NCBI GenBank assembly: GCA_014529385.2
Contig: CM043969.1
Span: forward strand, 11,261,001-11,325,000
DNA: 64,000 bases
Direction: 5' to 3'
Origin: Adiantum capillus-veneris
Lineage: Eukaryota; Streptophyta; Polypodiopsida; Polypodiales; Pteridaceae
Shown piece by piece: positions 29,830-45,436 of the stretch (position 1 is the first letter of the stretch; each line of letters begins with the position of its first letter). The notes under the pieces were generated by a model. It made no database searches. It was not told the DNA's origin and saw nothing but the letters and a program-made list of their open reading frames with translations. The position numbers were made by a program, and so were the translations under genes.

Positions 29830-30659
29830 AAAGAACATAGTAAACTGGGATTACGAAGACTGGAGCACCCCAAAAAGCCAAAACCGTCTGTGCAAAAATG
29901 TCAAAAGAAAAACGCAGTCGAAGAGCAATCGACACTTATCGAATGAAGGCTCTGGAGCAGTGACAACCCACAATAGGTGTGGCACAGTCTCCTCAACTTC
30001 AAGGCATTTGAGGCAGCAAAAGAAGGCGCAATATGTCGTGCATGTAATACACTGCCAACAACATGTAGGGCTCCCACTAAGCAGCGCCACAAGAAAATAC
30101 GTTCTTTCAAAGGTAGATGACTCTGTCAAATGATGGACAATGTTCGTTGCCACCCACAGAGGATTCTCTACCATGCCATGCCATATGCGAAGTGTCAACC
30201 TTCAAATCAACAATGATAGAGGAAGTAAAAGGACACCCAAGAATGCGTCCTTCAAGCTTCCCAAAAATAGCATCCCAATATGTCGGCTGCCAATGACCAA
30301 AAGATGGTGTGACAATATGTGTACACAAATGCGAGACCATGAGAACCCACGGTTGCTTCTACTCCACCAAGACTGGTAATAGCATAGCTTTTTGAGCCAA
30401 AACATGACGTCACAAGTCCAAAATATTCAGGCCTCCAAGCAGCTTGGGAGAACACAGCCTGTCCATAGATAAAATAGCAGAAGACCCTTCTACGCAGACG
30501 AGGTTAGCCAAAAATGCTCTAAAATACTAGACATAAGGGTCTGCAAGCGTAATTGAGACCAGGATAACAATGGCAAGTAAAAATGCACATAAGCCACGAG
30601 AATGCATTGAACAATTTGAAGACACGCATGTAGTGGCCACATGGATAGTTTCCAACAAT
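29830..30659 (-). pseudogene. LINE 2 C-terminal region after RT
   Basis: Overlapping minus frames between 30198 and 29851 contain KERIFLWRCLVGALHVVGSVLHARHIAP and a degenerate C..C..E.T..HLL segment (CLEVEETVPHLLW). This is the zinc-binding region that follows many plant LINE reverse transcriptases. Stops and frame changes are frequent between 30660 and 30200. Confidence 0.65.
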
Positions 30660-31890
30660 TCAACTTGGAATGTAGATATTGGAGCAACCAGGCCACAATA
30701 TCTTATGCCAATCGCACTCTTTCAAAGGTAACAACTTGGATTTACAAAAATTAACCTTGAGGCCTACCGCTAATCCAAACAACTGAAGAGTATGCATAAT
30801 TTGTTGTACATCATCATAGTGATTGTGAGGCATATATAAAGAATCATCCGCATATGCCTGACCAATAAAGTGATGTCTAGAAGGTAAAGTTAGGCCATCC
30901 AATCTACCAGTGGAGGTTAAAGAATCCAAATAGATAAGCAAGGGGTGTGTAGCAATTGCGTAAAGCAAAGCACTGAGAGGGAATCCCTGCCTTACCAAGC
31001 GCCCCAAAGGCCAAGATTTTGTGAGAGATCCATCCAACAAACCTGCAGTAGTGTTGTGTGCATACAAGAAAAATATGACACGAGATAGCCTAGGCACAAA
31101 TTCCAAGTGTTGCATGGAGTCCACAATGTAATCCCTAAGAACAGTGTCAAATGCCTTTTCAATGTCAACTTGCATAACCAAAACATCCTGTCGAGTGTAT
31201 TTTGCATATTCCATTACAATGATGACATTTGCGAGGTTATCAGTAATTTGATGTTGAGGAATGACATTGTATTGAGATTGATGCCAGCCTTCATGCCAAA
31301 AGCACTTGAGTTGGTTAACAAGCATTTTGGCCATCAATTTATATACCACTGGCATGAGCGTAATAGGTCGCCAATGAGAGAATTCTTCACATAATGCATG
31401 CTTGGATATCAAATTGAGCAAACCTTCTTTCAAAGAGGAGGGCAATTCTTTTTTCTCCCAGGCAGTATTCATCATGATCAGTAGTGGCAGCTTTAAATAA
31501 TCCCAAATACACAAGAAAAATTCCACAAAAAGACCATCCCAACCAGGAGCTTTCCATTGGCCCAAATCAAGCAAGCTGGCATACAACTCCGACTCAGTGA
31601 AAACAACTTCAAAGTCTTGAGCCTACTACATCGAAAGAATGGGAGTAACATGCGATAGATACAAGTGACGCGCTTGGCAAGCTTCTTGCGTGAGAGAAGA
31701 AGGAGCCTCAAAGATCTTGCCGTAATGAGAGTGCAGGGCTTCTGTCAGCTCTCGTAAGGAGGAGGTCCACTCCCTTGATGATAATTTAATTCTCTGTACG
31801 GCTTGAGAATGCCTAGAGTGATGCAGATGCTGGTAGAATTGTTTAGAAGTACATCCTTTATCTACAAAAGCGTGTTGACGAGCTTGAGTC
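30660..31890 (-). pseudogene. LINE 2 reverse transcriptase
   Basis: The frame 31586-30660 is open for 308 codons and is the best-kept enzyme in the window. In order it shows KAPGWDGLFVEFF, HWRPITLMPVVYKLMAKML, the ..QHQITDNLANVI.. block, motif A as QVDIEKAFDTV, motif B as RQGFPLSALLYAI and motif C as AYADDSLYM. The catalytic Asp of motif A and both Asp of YADD are present. In motif B the usual RQGCPLSP has two changes. Upstream, 31890-31587 is interrupted by stops. The activity would be target-primed reverse transcription, but without a complete endonuclease and with upstream stops the copy is inactive. Confidence 0.88.
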
Positions 31891-32164
31891 TACCATTTGG
31901 CTAATTTTCTCTCATCTTTATGCCGTAACATAGTGCAAGCAGAGAGAAACTCAGTCATTTGAGTCTCAATAAGAGAAGAATTGTTACCCAAGTGCATTAA
32001 TCTGCTACAAGTATCCTTTGCATGTTTAACATGTTCCCTTAATTGGGAAAAATAATACCTGCCATAATCTTGGATAACACATTGACCACGCATAACAAAG
32101 CAAAACCATGCTATGTCTAAATCAACATGCATTTGAGAGGTCAAAGGCGGGATGATATCCATAA

Positions 32165-32590
32165 TCATAGAGCAAAAATATTTTGTTTGAGATAATCATT
32201 ATTAGCATGCAAAAGTCTCTTCTTGGGTAGGGAGTCATTGTTAAAAAAGAAGCCAAAATGGAGTTTCAAGCATGCAGGAAAATGATTTGAGAGACACATA
32301 GCATAATCAATCCTCATCTCACATAGAAAGTCATCATATTGCTGCATGTGAAAAAGATACAAGTGATCCAGTCGAGCGCGATACATAGATTGAGCCTTAC
32401 GTTGAAAAGTGAATCCTGGATAATTCGCATGCAAAAGGGGCCAAAAATCCAACCCATTACATGTTAGCATAAATTGATCCCATGATTAGCATTCCATATG
32501 AAGCATGTGAGAGTGCCCAGTAGTATTATCCACAAGGTTTGGTGCATTATTAAAATCCCATGATTTTTTTCCAAAATTGAATATAAAAAC
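32165..32590 (-). pseudogene. LINE 2 endonuclease, C-terminal part
   Basis: It starts near 32570 with SWDFNNAPNLVDN, corresponding to the GDFN motif (Gly replaced), and continues to 32165 with GLDFWPLLHANYPGFTF, ARLDHLYL and CLSNHFPACL. These match the S-R-L-D-R-I and S-D-H motifs that end the nuclease domain; the catalytic Asp of SDH reads Asn. The first third of the domain, with the N and E catalytic residues, is absent. Confidence 0.72.
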
Positions 32591-32629
32591 CCCTTATTTT
32601 AATGTATCTCTGTTAAATAGCCTAAAATT

Positions 32630-33330
32630 TTTACATTTTAAAACCCCTCCTGTTGAACTCACATGGTACATTAACATGATTACGTAGTGCACCCTCCGAG
32701 GCTGAAGGAGGTGGTTGCAAATTTGGTTTCGGACATTCGGACTGATATGACGAAATTTGCCACAACAGAAGCAAGAGTTTGCGAATATACCCCATTTGAT
32801 TTTGAATGGACACTTCCCAACCACTGGATCCTCAGAATCGACCAAAATGCCTGTTGGAGTGGGGATGTACATGTCCCATAGAATACAAAAATGATTTGTG
32901 TTTGCATCTAGCTTAGGAGGGCAAATAACTTTGCCCAACTCGGCAACCAACAAGGGAACAAAGTGATGCCAAGTGTGAGGAAAGTCAAGCACCTCAACTA
33001 GGACGGGGAACTTGTGACAATTAAGGCTCCGATAGTTTTTTATGAGGGCCTAGGGAAATACATGAAAGCATCCCTAGCATCCATGTCTGCTAACAAGACT
33101 GCACAAAATCCTCTAGCGCCGAAGAAAACCCCCTGAACTACTTGCCGCTTGAGTAGGAAATCAACCCATTGGCCTACATCTTGAGCAGTAGGCAATTTGC
33201 CCGGGAAGAAGAGAATCACCGCATTTAAGGCATATTAGCAACGGGGTCCATGAGCTCCTACACCGGAATGCGGCCATCCATAGTAGGAGCATGCCCTTCC
33301 AAGGTGTGAAGCGCATCCTTGAAGTCCTCA
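32630..33330 (-). pseudogene. LINE 2 ORF1, DUF4283-like with zinc-knuckle remnant
   Basis: Minus-strand translation gives phrases such as QWVDFLLKRQVVQGVFF and VLLADMDARDAFMYF, then VEVLDFPHTWH-type sequence, AELGKVICPPKLDANTN and a cysteine-bearing SCFCCGKFRHISPN. This order (Trp..G.ffgf..F, then LP-type phrase, G..iG...D..T, then C..CG...H) is that of the DUF4283 and zinc-knuckle protein encoded by plant LINEs and presumed to bind element RNA. The last cysteine of the knuckle is not obvious, and stops and frame changes occur near 33000-33250. Confidence 0.6.
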
Positions 33331-33603
33331 TGTAAGCATACTTTGATGAGGGTTAAGGACTCCATAGCTGAAATCTCCAAAGCTTTTCGACACTTGTAAA
33401 TACATTGTTTTGGTAGATCCATTAGATGAAAAAATCACTCTCCTAGTCACACTCACACACACCTACACACACCCTTCAAGAGTACAGAACTGCAAAACCA
33501 GGGCTGTACAGAGCTAAGGCAAGGCACCTACTTCACACACACTTTTGTAAATCAACACACACACACACAAAAAATAGAACGCGAGTTGTATAGAGTATTG
33601 AAG

Positions 33604-35055
<1,452 letters not shown>

Positions 35056-36339
35056 GATTTCTTGAATGCTCAAAATGATTACAAATTGTCCGCTCGGACG
35101 TAGGGTGACCATAGACTCATAAAGAGCACTTAAATAATGAAATATTCATAAATATGCTATCCTTTTGTATAGTCCATAGTTCACTTATTCTTTTGCCACC
35201 TATCAGCTACAATACATAAATATTTATCAACTTTCATTAAATATCTCTAGGTACGACAGCAATTATCCTCAGTAGCTAAGTTAAGCATCTACAAATCATA
35301 CTTGTCAAAAATAATGGTTAAAGTTATGTCTCTGAAATATCATGGATCAAAATAAAAACTCATAAACTTAAACAAGCACATCTACTTATGCATGTCGTCA
35401 ATCCACATACTGCATATTCTAGTGTCCCATACCACACGAATAAGCAATATATGTCATATCCTCATATATCAGGATATCATTGGTCATAGTCATCATTCAA
35501 TAATCATTTTTCATTGATTTTGAATTTCATAAACACCATCGATAGAAAATCGTCATAAACAAAATCCAAATTTAACTCCAAAATGATTTCTTGAATGCTC
35601 TAAATGAAAGTGACCATAGATCATAAATAGCACTTACATAATGACATATCCATAAACATGATATCCTTTCATATAGTCCATAGTTCACTTATGCTTTTGC
35701 CATATGTTAGTTCCAATAGATAAATATTTATCATTTCCCATTAATGTCAAGTCAAATTTCATAAATGGTGTCGATAGGAAATCGTAATAGATACAATCCA
35801 AATGGAACTCCAAAATAATTTCTCGAATGCTCAAAATGATTACAAACTATCTGCCTAGACTTAAAGTGACCATAGCTCATAAAGAGCACTTACATAATGA
35901 AATATCCATAAACATGCTATCCTTTTGCATAGTCCATAGTTCACTTACGCTTTTGCCACCTATCATTTGCAATAAATAATATTTATCAATTTTCATTACA
36001 TACCTCTCTGTTACGAAAGCAACTGTCCGTAGTTGCTAAATTAAGCATCTACAAACCATACTTGTAAAAAACAATGGTTTAAATTATGTGTCTGAAATAT
36101 CATGGATCAAAATAAAAACTCATAAACTTAAACAAGCACATATGCTTATGCATGTCATCATCTACATATTGCATAATTTAGTGTCCGATACCACGAGAAT
36201 AAACAATATATGTCATATACTGATGAATCACGATATCATTGGTCACAGTCATCGTTCAATGATCATTTCCCATTAATTTCAAGTCAAAGTTCATAAACAC
36301 TATTGATAGGAAATCATCATAGACAAAATCCAAATCCAA
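35056..36339 (+). repeat. Tandem repeat, unit about 0.53 kb, one shortened copy
   Basis: Three copies start with GATTTCTTGAATGCTC or a close variant: 35056-35584 (529 bp), 35585-35816 (232 bp, lacking the middle) and 35817-36339 (523 bp). Shared landmarks are CATAGTCCATAGTTCACTTA, GAAATATCATGGATCAAAAT and AAACTTAAACAAGCACAT. The copies differ by scattered substitutions. The sequence is AT-rich and non-coding. It could be a short satellite block or a tandemly duplicated interior of an unknown element. Confidence 0.85.
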
Positions 36340-38796
<2,457 letters not shown>

Positions 38797-38798
<2 letters not shown>

Positions 38799-39183
38799 AT
38801 TATGATCCTTTGTAGCATGATATAGGTAGAGGACAAGAGCATCATAATGATCTTATGATGGGCCGGCATGAGAATGTTGAAGAGGAAGGAGAGATGATGA
38901 AAAGGCTTGCCGCATGCCACTTTACAACGGTGTTAAAATTTTTGTTCTTTGTATGGCAAGAATCTTGCCCAATAGTCATATGGATGATGTCATGCCATTG
39001 GGGATTTCCATCACCAGTACCACTTCAAACGAACCATCCACGAGGGAGATTTGAGCTTCAAAAGTGTAACGGAATTTAGCAAAATATAAGATGTAGCTCA
39101 TAGATAGGCAGTCGCAAACCAGAATGAAATTGACAATGATTACACTTAACTTAAAGAGCAAGATACAAGGAACACAATGCACT
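38797..39183. other. Stretch without recognised gene
   Basis: Mixed sequence with no domain or repeat that I recognise. The boundary of the LTR-like sequence follows at 39184. Confidence 0.4.
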
Positions 39184-39558
39184 TGTTGAAATCAAAATCG
39201 GATTATGAGAGCTTGAGAAAAATTGATTACAGTGTGCTTCTGAGTAGTCGCTCTCTGCAAGACGCTCAAAACACTTCAAAACTTTAAATAAGATACAAAA
39301 GTGTGTGTTCAACCTTGAAAATTTAATCTTTATACCTAGAGCTCATTTAGCCAATGCCAGCTTACAAGGCTTTTAGCTTAGGACAAAATGGTCACAACTT
39401 AGATTTTACAAAGATGTGGCTCAATAATCATTTTTCTCAATAATATTAACTTCTCTTTTTTACAAGGCTCTCTCCAAAAAATAATATGATTACAAAATAT
39501 ATTGGCCCTATGATGATGTGGTTGACTAGGGGGTGTTTGTTGGGTACATCTGCTAACA
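39184..39558 (-). repeat. Putative 3' LTR of an unrecognised minus-strand element
   Basis: On the minus strand the sequence AAGGGGGAA, which looks like a polypurine tract (39559-39567), is followed by TGTTAGCAGATGTACCC and ends 375 bp later in GATTTCAACA, a TG...CA structure. No second copy exists in the window, so the call rests on the termini and the tract. Confidence 0.5.
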
Positions 39559-39568
39559 TTCCCCCTTC

Positions 39569-40425
39569 CTAATCTTTGCACATCCTCATGCAAACTATGG
39601 TAGTGGCTTTTGTAGTCAAAGGTTTTTTTTCCAGCATCTTTGTGATCAATCTGAATTTTTCTGCGCAAGCCAGCACGTCTGTTTGAATGGCTAGGTCTTT
39701 AAGAAAGTTGTTGAGGACCGCACTTTGATAGGCAATATTCCGTGCTTGCAAGTCCTTTGTGAGCGGGTTGAAGATTGTCGAATCCATCTTGAAAAACTCG
39801 ATCATGAATGCCTCTTTGAAATTTTGCATGATAAGCCTCAACTGCCAGTGCTGGCATGCACAACAGAGATGGGTGGAGAGAACAAAAGTGGGATCCGTTA
39901 CATGAGCACTCATGCATTGATCGCTCAAGGAAAAGTTACTTTAGGTCTGTGTGTCTACGATACTTCATGAGGAAATTGCCATGAGAAGCTAAAAACAAAC
40001 TGCACATACATGTGAAAAAAATAAAAGAAATAAAGTGGGGGAGGGGAATGATCTACCTACCACCCAAAAAAAAAAAAAACTTATGGAGAATCGTGTTTCA
40101 TGTTGCACCATCCTCGTAACCTCTGCAATCTCCCTTGCTCCTTGTCCAATATTTGTGCCATCAATTGAGAAGCCGCAAGGCTACTGCTCTCGTTCACCAA
40201 ATCATGTATTTCTTGTTTTATTAAAGTAAAGAAATTACCATGAACTAACAGTGATTTAAAAATAGATTGAGGGTTGTTCCCACAAGGTTGAGGTGTGGCA
40301 GATTGGTTTTGCGAGATTCTTATCGAGCAAGAGGTTGCGGATATAACTTTTAGGTCTTTTGGGTTTGCTCCTATTAAGTTAAAATTTCTCTTCCTTCTTC
40401 TAGTTCCTTCCGAACTTGACATTCA
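39569..40425 (-). other. Two unassigned minus-strand open frames next to the putative LTR
   Basis: Frames at 40422-40081 (113 codons, Lys/Arg-rich start) and 39928-39569 (119 codons) lie upstream of the polypurine-like tract and end right before it. I recognise no gag, pol or other domain. They may be remains of the interior of the element or chance open frames. Start positions are not supported by any other signal. Confidence 0.3.
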
Positions 40426-40814
40426 AATTTCTCTAAGCCCTCTTCTTCTTCTGATTCTGTAGATAAACATATTGATATTAAAAAATATGTATTTCTAATT
40501 CTCTGTACCTTGAGCCCTACCTTTTGTGCTTTGTGAACGATAATCTATATATTGATACAAATTCTCCTCTCTAGTTAACCCCAAAGGACATAAAAGTTCT
40601 CTCCAACTTAGGATTAAAGAAAGAAGGAAAGGAAAAATAAAAAAATTTAAAATAGATTAGCTTTGCTGTCAAGATTTCCATGATTGCACACCAGGCATAA
40701 CGCTATGTAGGAGTTCTCCATTGCAAGGAATTTTGCACTGCCAAGAGCGTAGTCATAAGTATGATACCACTAATAGATGGGAGCGTCGGTTGCTTTCCAA
40801 ATACACAAAATAAT
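40426..40814. other. AT-rich stretch without recognised gene
   Basis: No domain or repeat identified. The CACTA terminus begins at 40815. Confidence 0.4.
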
Positions 40815-42530
40815 CACTACCAGGATGCTTTGTCACTAGGGACGCTTTTTAGCGTCGCATAAGCGACAAAAACCGCGTCGCTACTAGAACGTCGCTTAAG
40901 TGCTGTTTTCGATGATGATGATGGCATGGATTATTTTGTTCATGATTGGTATGAAGAAAGTGAAGCTTGTAATAACAAAAGCTTTGTTGGACTGGAAGCG
41001 CTTGAGCAAATCTACGAAGGTGAAAATTGTCACGATTAAGCGCGAGTTTTCTTATTCTGAACCTCCAAAATCGTTATGCTTGGAATAATGCATTGATCTA
41101 ATATTTAATTTGTATGTGGCATCTGTAAAAAAGTTGCACGCTACTATCTCAAAAGTTCTTACCCTCAAACAACCTTCTCCTTACATCAAGAGATGAAGTG
41201 AAAAAGATGTTAAGAAAGCTTGGACTCGATTACAACACCATATATGCATGTCCCAACAATTGTATTTTGTATAGAGATGGATATGAAAATGAAAATGCAT
41301 GTCCAAAATTTAAACATCTCATTATAAAAATAGGATTTGGAAAGATCCCTCATAAGGTGCTTCGCTATTTTTCGTTGGCACCTTGTATACAAGACATATT
41401 TCAAAGTCCAGATCTAGGAAGACTTATGGAATGGGGAGCAAAAAATACAAGTACGGATGGGATTATGAGAATTCCCTCAGATTGCCTTACTTTCAAACAT
41501 ATCAATACAAAATGGCATGAGTTTGAAATAGAACCACGACACATTAAGATGGATGTTGGCTAGGATGGTGTGAATCTGTTCTCCATGAGCTCAAGTAAAT
41601 GGTCTACTTGGCCAATAGTTCTAGTTAACTACAATCTACCACCCTTTATTTTCTTTAAAAAAGAGAATTTATATTTGTCTCTTGTAATTATAGGAAAATG
41701 TCAAGTTAAAAACATTAACGTATACTTGGCACCTCTAATTGACGACCTCCAAGAGTTGTGGAGAGGCATAGACATGCTTGATATGTCAAAACCGGTACTG
41801 ATTTGTGCTTAAGTAATACATGCAAATAATTTTTATTTCATTCTATTTTTTATCGTCATACTAAATATTTTACTATGGATGTAGGGTGCTCAATCAAAGG
41901 TTATAAATCTTGTCCCTCATGCAGTGATTGGTTGAAATCTATGTATAGTAAGCATCTCAATAAAAACATATACCTTCGACACAGACGATTCTTAACTGAA
42001 GATCATTTGCTATGCCAAAGCAAACATACTAGACATTTCAATGGAAAGGTCCAGAGTGAAGGATGTCCATAATGGATGACACCCACAGATATGTACCTAA
42101 AGTGGACCGAAGGGCCCATTATTGATCTAGAGTTAGAGCTTACAAGTGACGATGATGATCATCGATCTTGAGGATGACTCTCTCTAACTCCCTCTATCTC
42201 TGTATGGTTTCTTTGGAGTATTGGAAGGATTTTAAGATCGCTCATCTTCTTAATCCTATACATATATTCAAAAATGTAGGCCACTCTTTGTGGAAACGTC
42301 TTATTGGTTTGAAATACATGAAAGCATCTTGAAACAACTCAAAAAATCAAAATTATAAATGCAACTTGTGGCCCCATGTTGATAAAGAGACAGGTTGAAA
42401 AGAATATGCACCATGGGTGCTTACGTCTAAAGACATTGACACGATGAATCAAAGAATACGATCTATCTGCACACCCATGGGATGTGGTACCTCATTGAAG
42501 ATTATATTCACTATGGATGATCGGTAAGTG
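40815..42530 (+). mobile_element. CACTA (En/Spm-type) DNA transposon relic
   Basis: It starts CACTACCAGGATGC, close to the CACTACAAGAAA type terminus of this superfamily. A cluster of short subterminal repeats follows at 40848-40900 (GCGTCGC, AAGCGAC, CGTCGCT, CGTCGCTTAAG), a hallmark of CACTA ends. A TNP2-type transposase pseudogene follows in the same orientation. I found no matching right terminus ending in GTAGTG, so the 3' limit is only the last recognisable coding segment. Confidence 0.78.
40908..42530 (+). pseudogene. TNP2-type CACTA transposase, frameshifted
   Basis: Several plus-strand frames together give a TNP2-like transposase, the enzyme that cuts and inserts CACTA elements. At 41198-41563: LGLDYNTIYACPNNCILYRDGYEN, CPKFK, KVLRYFSLAPCIQDIF, MEWG where MRWH is usual, DGIMRIPSDCLTFKHI and FEIEPRHIKMDVG. 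At 41570-41812: NLFSMSSSKWSTWPIVLVNYNLPPF and INVYLAPLIDDLQELW. At 41875-42072: GCSIKGYKSCPSC and YLRHRRFL. At 42215-42320: YWKDFKIAHLLNPIHIFKNV, where D-V-M-H-I-E-K-N is usual. At 42415-42515: PWVLTSKDID. Many stops and shifts and missing intervals mean no functional protein. The order follows the family throughout. Confidence 0.85.
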
Positions 42531-43139
42531 CAAAAGCATCCCAAACCGAGACATGTTCGACATAATGCACACCTTGATATCTAAGCTAGATCTCATCCGC
42601 TACTTTTTGGGCAAGAAAGTGTCCACCCCAGCTTCAAAACAATGGATAAAAATCATCTTAAAAATTATCATAAAAATCTTAGTTTTGCAAAGGTTTTTCT
42701 CCGAACAAAATTTGACTCCAATTTTCAACTCACAATCTATAGAGATAATGAGTATGGCCTACAAATCTTGTTTCTATCTTCACTAAATAATTGTGAAAAG
42801 TTGGTTGATAGAGAGAACACTTTTTGTGTCTCAATACATTAAGTGTCCGATTACAAAACTAGTGTTAAAAAGTGAGTGGTGCTACTTTTTCTTAATTGAG
42901 CCCTTCCTATGTTTTTTGATGTAGCACTTCCTAGCTCACCATCATTTCATCACCTTTTTTAATAATTTCTACCCAAGTTGTCATGGTCAGTCTGCACCAT
43001 TGTCCATTGTAGCCATCACTACTACTCACCATGTGCTTGTTGTTCATGGCCTCCCAATTCCCTCTAGTAGAGATTAGTCTCTTCCACCTTGCAAGAAACC
43101 CACACTGTTTTCAATTGTAATGGGATAGATGGGTCATAT

Positions 43140-43182
<43 letters not shown>

Positions 43183-43825
43183 TGTGAGGATTGACAGGAG
43201 TCCTCCTCAAATGTATAGTGACCTCCACTTGTAGATGAAATTCACAACGTTAGTGACATAAAAAAAATAACAACCATGAAAGCAAATGAAAACTCCACGC
43301 TCGACTCCATGCAACCTACACTAGTTTATGAAACATCAAAGTCTGTAAAGTGAAAGCATGTATAAAGGGGATGCTAGCTGGAGGCATTGAAACATCAATG
43401 ATAGGTCAATAGAATGAAAAAATACACTTTTTGTACTTAATTCTATGTTCAAATGAAAAATTTTGGACCTATAGTTAATGTTTATGAGAAACATAGGCTC
43501 ATTTTTTTGGCAAAATTTTGTACCTTGCGTAAAGTGGGGTTCACATGTAAATATGTTGTTTTTGGTGAAATTGAGTATACCTTTGGCTTGGAGAGCTTCT
43601 TGTAACCATACACTCAAGATTTGTTGGTGTTTCTTATTTCCCACTTAAAGTGTGATGTTAGCTTTGAGCTGAAATAAGGACTTCTACAAACACATACATA
43701 TGATAGGGGTATTTGATTTTTCCACAAAACCTTGAAAGAACACTTTTATGTCCTATTAGGGTACCAAACTAGTGTTAACACCTAGGAATGCCCAACTCAT
43801 GGATACCTAACCCTCTCTCTCTTCG
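42531..43825. other. Stretch without recognised gene
   Basis: Possibly further CACTA interior, but no domain is recognisable. A (GA)n run of about 37 bp lies at 43144-43180. Confidence 0.4.
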
Positions 43826-43827
43826 CC

Positions 43828-43858
<31 letters not shown>

Positions 43859-43866
43859 AAAAAAAA
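43826..43866. repeat. Homopolymer run C23 followed by A18
   Basis: A pure run of about 23 C directly joined to about 18 A. Homopolymers of this length are error-prone in sequencing, so the exact lengths are uncertain. Confidence 0.9.
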
Positions 43867-43969
43867 GTGAGTGTAAGTGATCATTGGCACTGCTAGAAAG
43901 AAAGTGAGATTGTGGAACGCAAGGTGAAATGAAGGCAAGCATGAAACAAATAGCTTTGTTTTAAAAAAT

Positions 43970-43973
<4 letters not shown>

Positions 43974-44021
<48 letters not shown>
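43974..44021. repeat. (CT)n microsatellite
   Basis: About 23 CT units with one interruption (CTTTC near 44006). Confidence 0.93.
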
Positions 44022-45436
44022 TATGTTGACATGTGTAAATGGATTCTCCTTGTTGCCATTATATAGTAGTATATAAGTATATATTATTCATGCCCTTCTC
44101 TAGTAAAAACAAGTGATAAAATCATGAGGCTTGTGTATAAATGTCCAACTATAATATTAATTATATATATTATATAGATGAATCGTGATTCTCCTTTCCA
44201 TAATTCAATTGCAATCTCCGTTTCGTAGTGGGTATGTGCTATTCTCCTCAATGGTCGTGGGTATATATAGTTTTAAAATCTATGGACCAAGCTTCTGCTA
44301 TCCCTCCAATGTTGCACAGAGACTATACACAAGCTCAAGCATCAAGGCCATCTGTCTTACAAGCGGTACCCCTTTCAATCCCATCTTCTCTTTCCTCCAG
44401 TGGTGCCCCTTTTTAATTAGAAAAACGTTGAGCATCACTTAGGCCTCACCCCTTATGAGAACGCCAAAAAGATTTACTTTCATAATCCAGTAAGACCTTC
44501 AATTTTCAAATTCAAAATCACTTTCAAGTAATCCTAGTAGACCATGGGAGAAGAATTAAATACTTTCTTAAGGTCTTAAAAAAAATGAAGCACACCACTT
44601 TAAGTTTGATTTTTTAAAAAAGTACTCAGTTGAGCTTGAATTGCATTAATCAAAGAAGGTCACAAAGAGCCATAGCATATCCTTTGCAAAGGGTTTTCCA
44701 AGAAAAAATACATCAAAGGGAGCAAACATCCTAGACTATCCTTACTTGTATAGCTTGTAGTTCTGGTTCCTACTACAAAGGAGTTTCCACCTGTCAGGAC
44801 AAGGATCCTAAGGAGAAAGGCTCGACATAGGGGGTCAAGGACTTGAACCAGGGGCTCGGACTAGACCAGTGTGGACTGGGGATCCGTATTATGGCTAGGG
44901 CTAGGAGTTGGCCTATATATAGGGTGGTAGGGTGGTGGATCTGACATCTCAAATTACCGTTTTCGAGCTCATCAACAACTCAACCTAGCATTTTTTTTGG
45001 TTTTTTTGTATAAGGCTCCACAAGCATTGGTTCCCACCACTTCCTCTCAAGCCTTAAAGTAATAAGACGAACCTTCCACACTTGCTCTTGATTTGGCTAC
45101 AAAGTTTGTTTTGAAGCATCTACCGTTGTTAACCGCCCTTGCACATCGAAGGCATTAAGGATTCAATTCCGACTTCAAGGCTTCACCAAAGGGTTTCAAA
45201 TATTCAAAGAGACTCAAGGTTTTTTTTAGCAACTATCAAAATCAATTCAGCTTTCGGTGTCTCTATCATTTGTGAAAGGGTACTTCACATGCGTGAAGAG
45301 TGACTTCACACTTGAAAAACAACGATTGTAATTTCCTTTGGCAATCAATGTATAGCTATGAGGACTAGAAACTGCTCTTATTATAAAGTAAGACCTTCCT
45401 CCACATCACTTAAGGTACACAACGAGGGGCGAGAAA
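44022..45436. other. Stretch without recognised gene, upstream of copia F
   Basis: No domain recognised. A TATA-like CCTATATATAGGG at about 44911 lies some 500 bp before the gag of F and could belong to a lost or unrecognised 5' LTR, but the sequence here does not match the 3' LTR of F at 51391. Confidence 0.4.

Larger units (their letters stand above)
29567..33330 (-). mobile_element. LINE 2, minus strand, internally deleted
   Basis: On the minus strand a DUF4283-like ORF1 with a zinc-knuckle remnant is followed by the C-terminal part of an endonuclease, a reverse transcriptase, a C-terminal cysteine/histidine region and an A-run (T-run on plus at 29567-29581), the expected LINE tail. The N-terminal part of the endonuclease is missing, with ORF1 joined almost directly to the GDFN-like motif. 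No clear target-site duplication was found. The 5' limit near 33330 is approximate. Confidence 0.82.
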
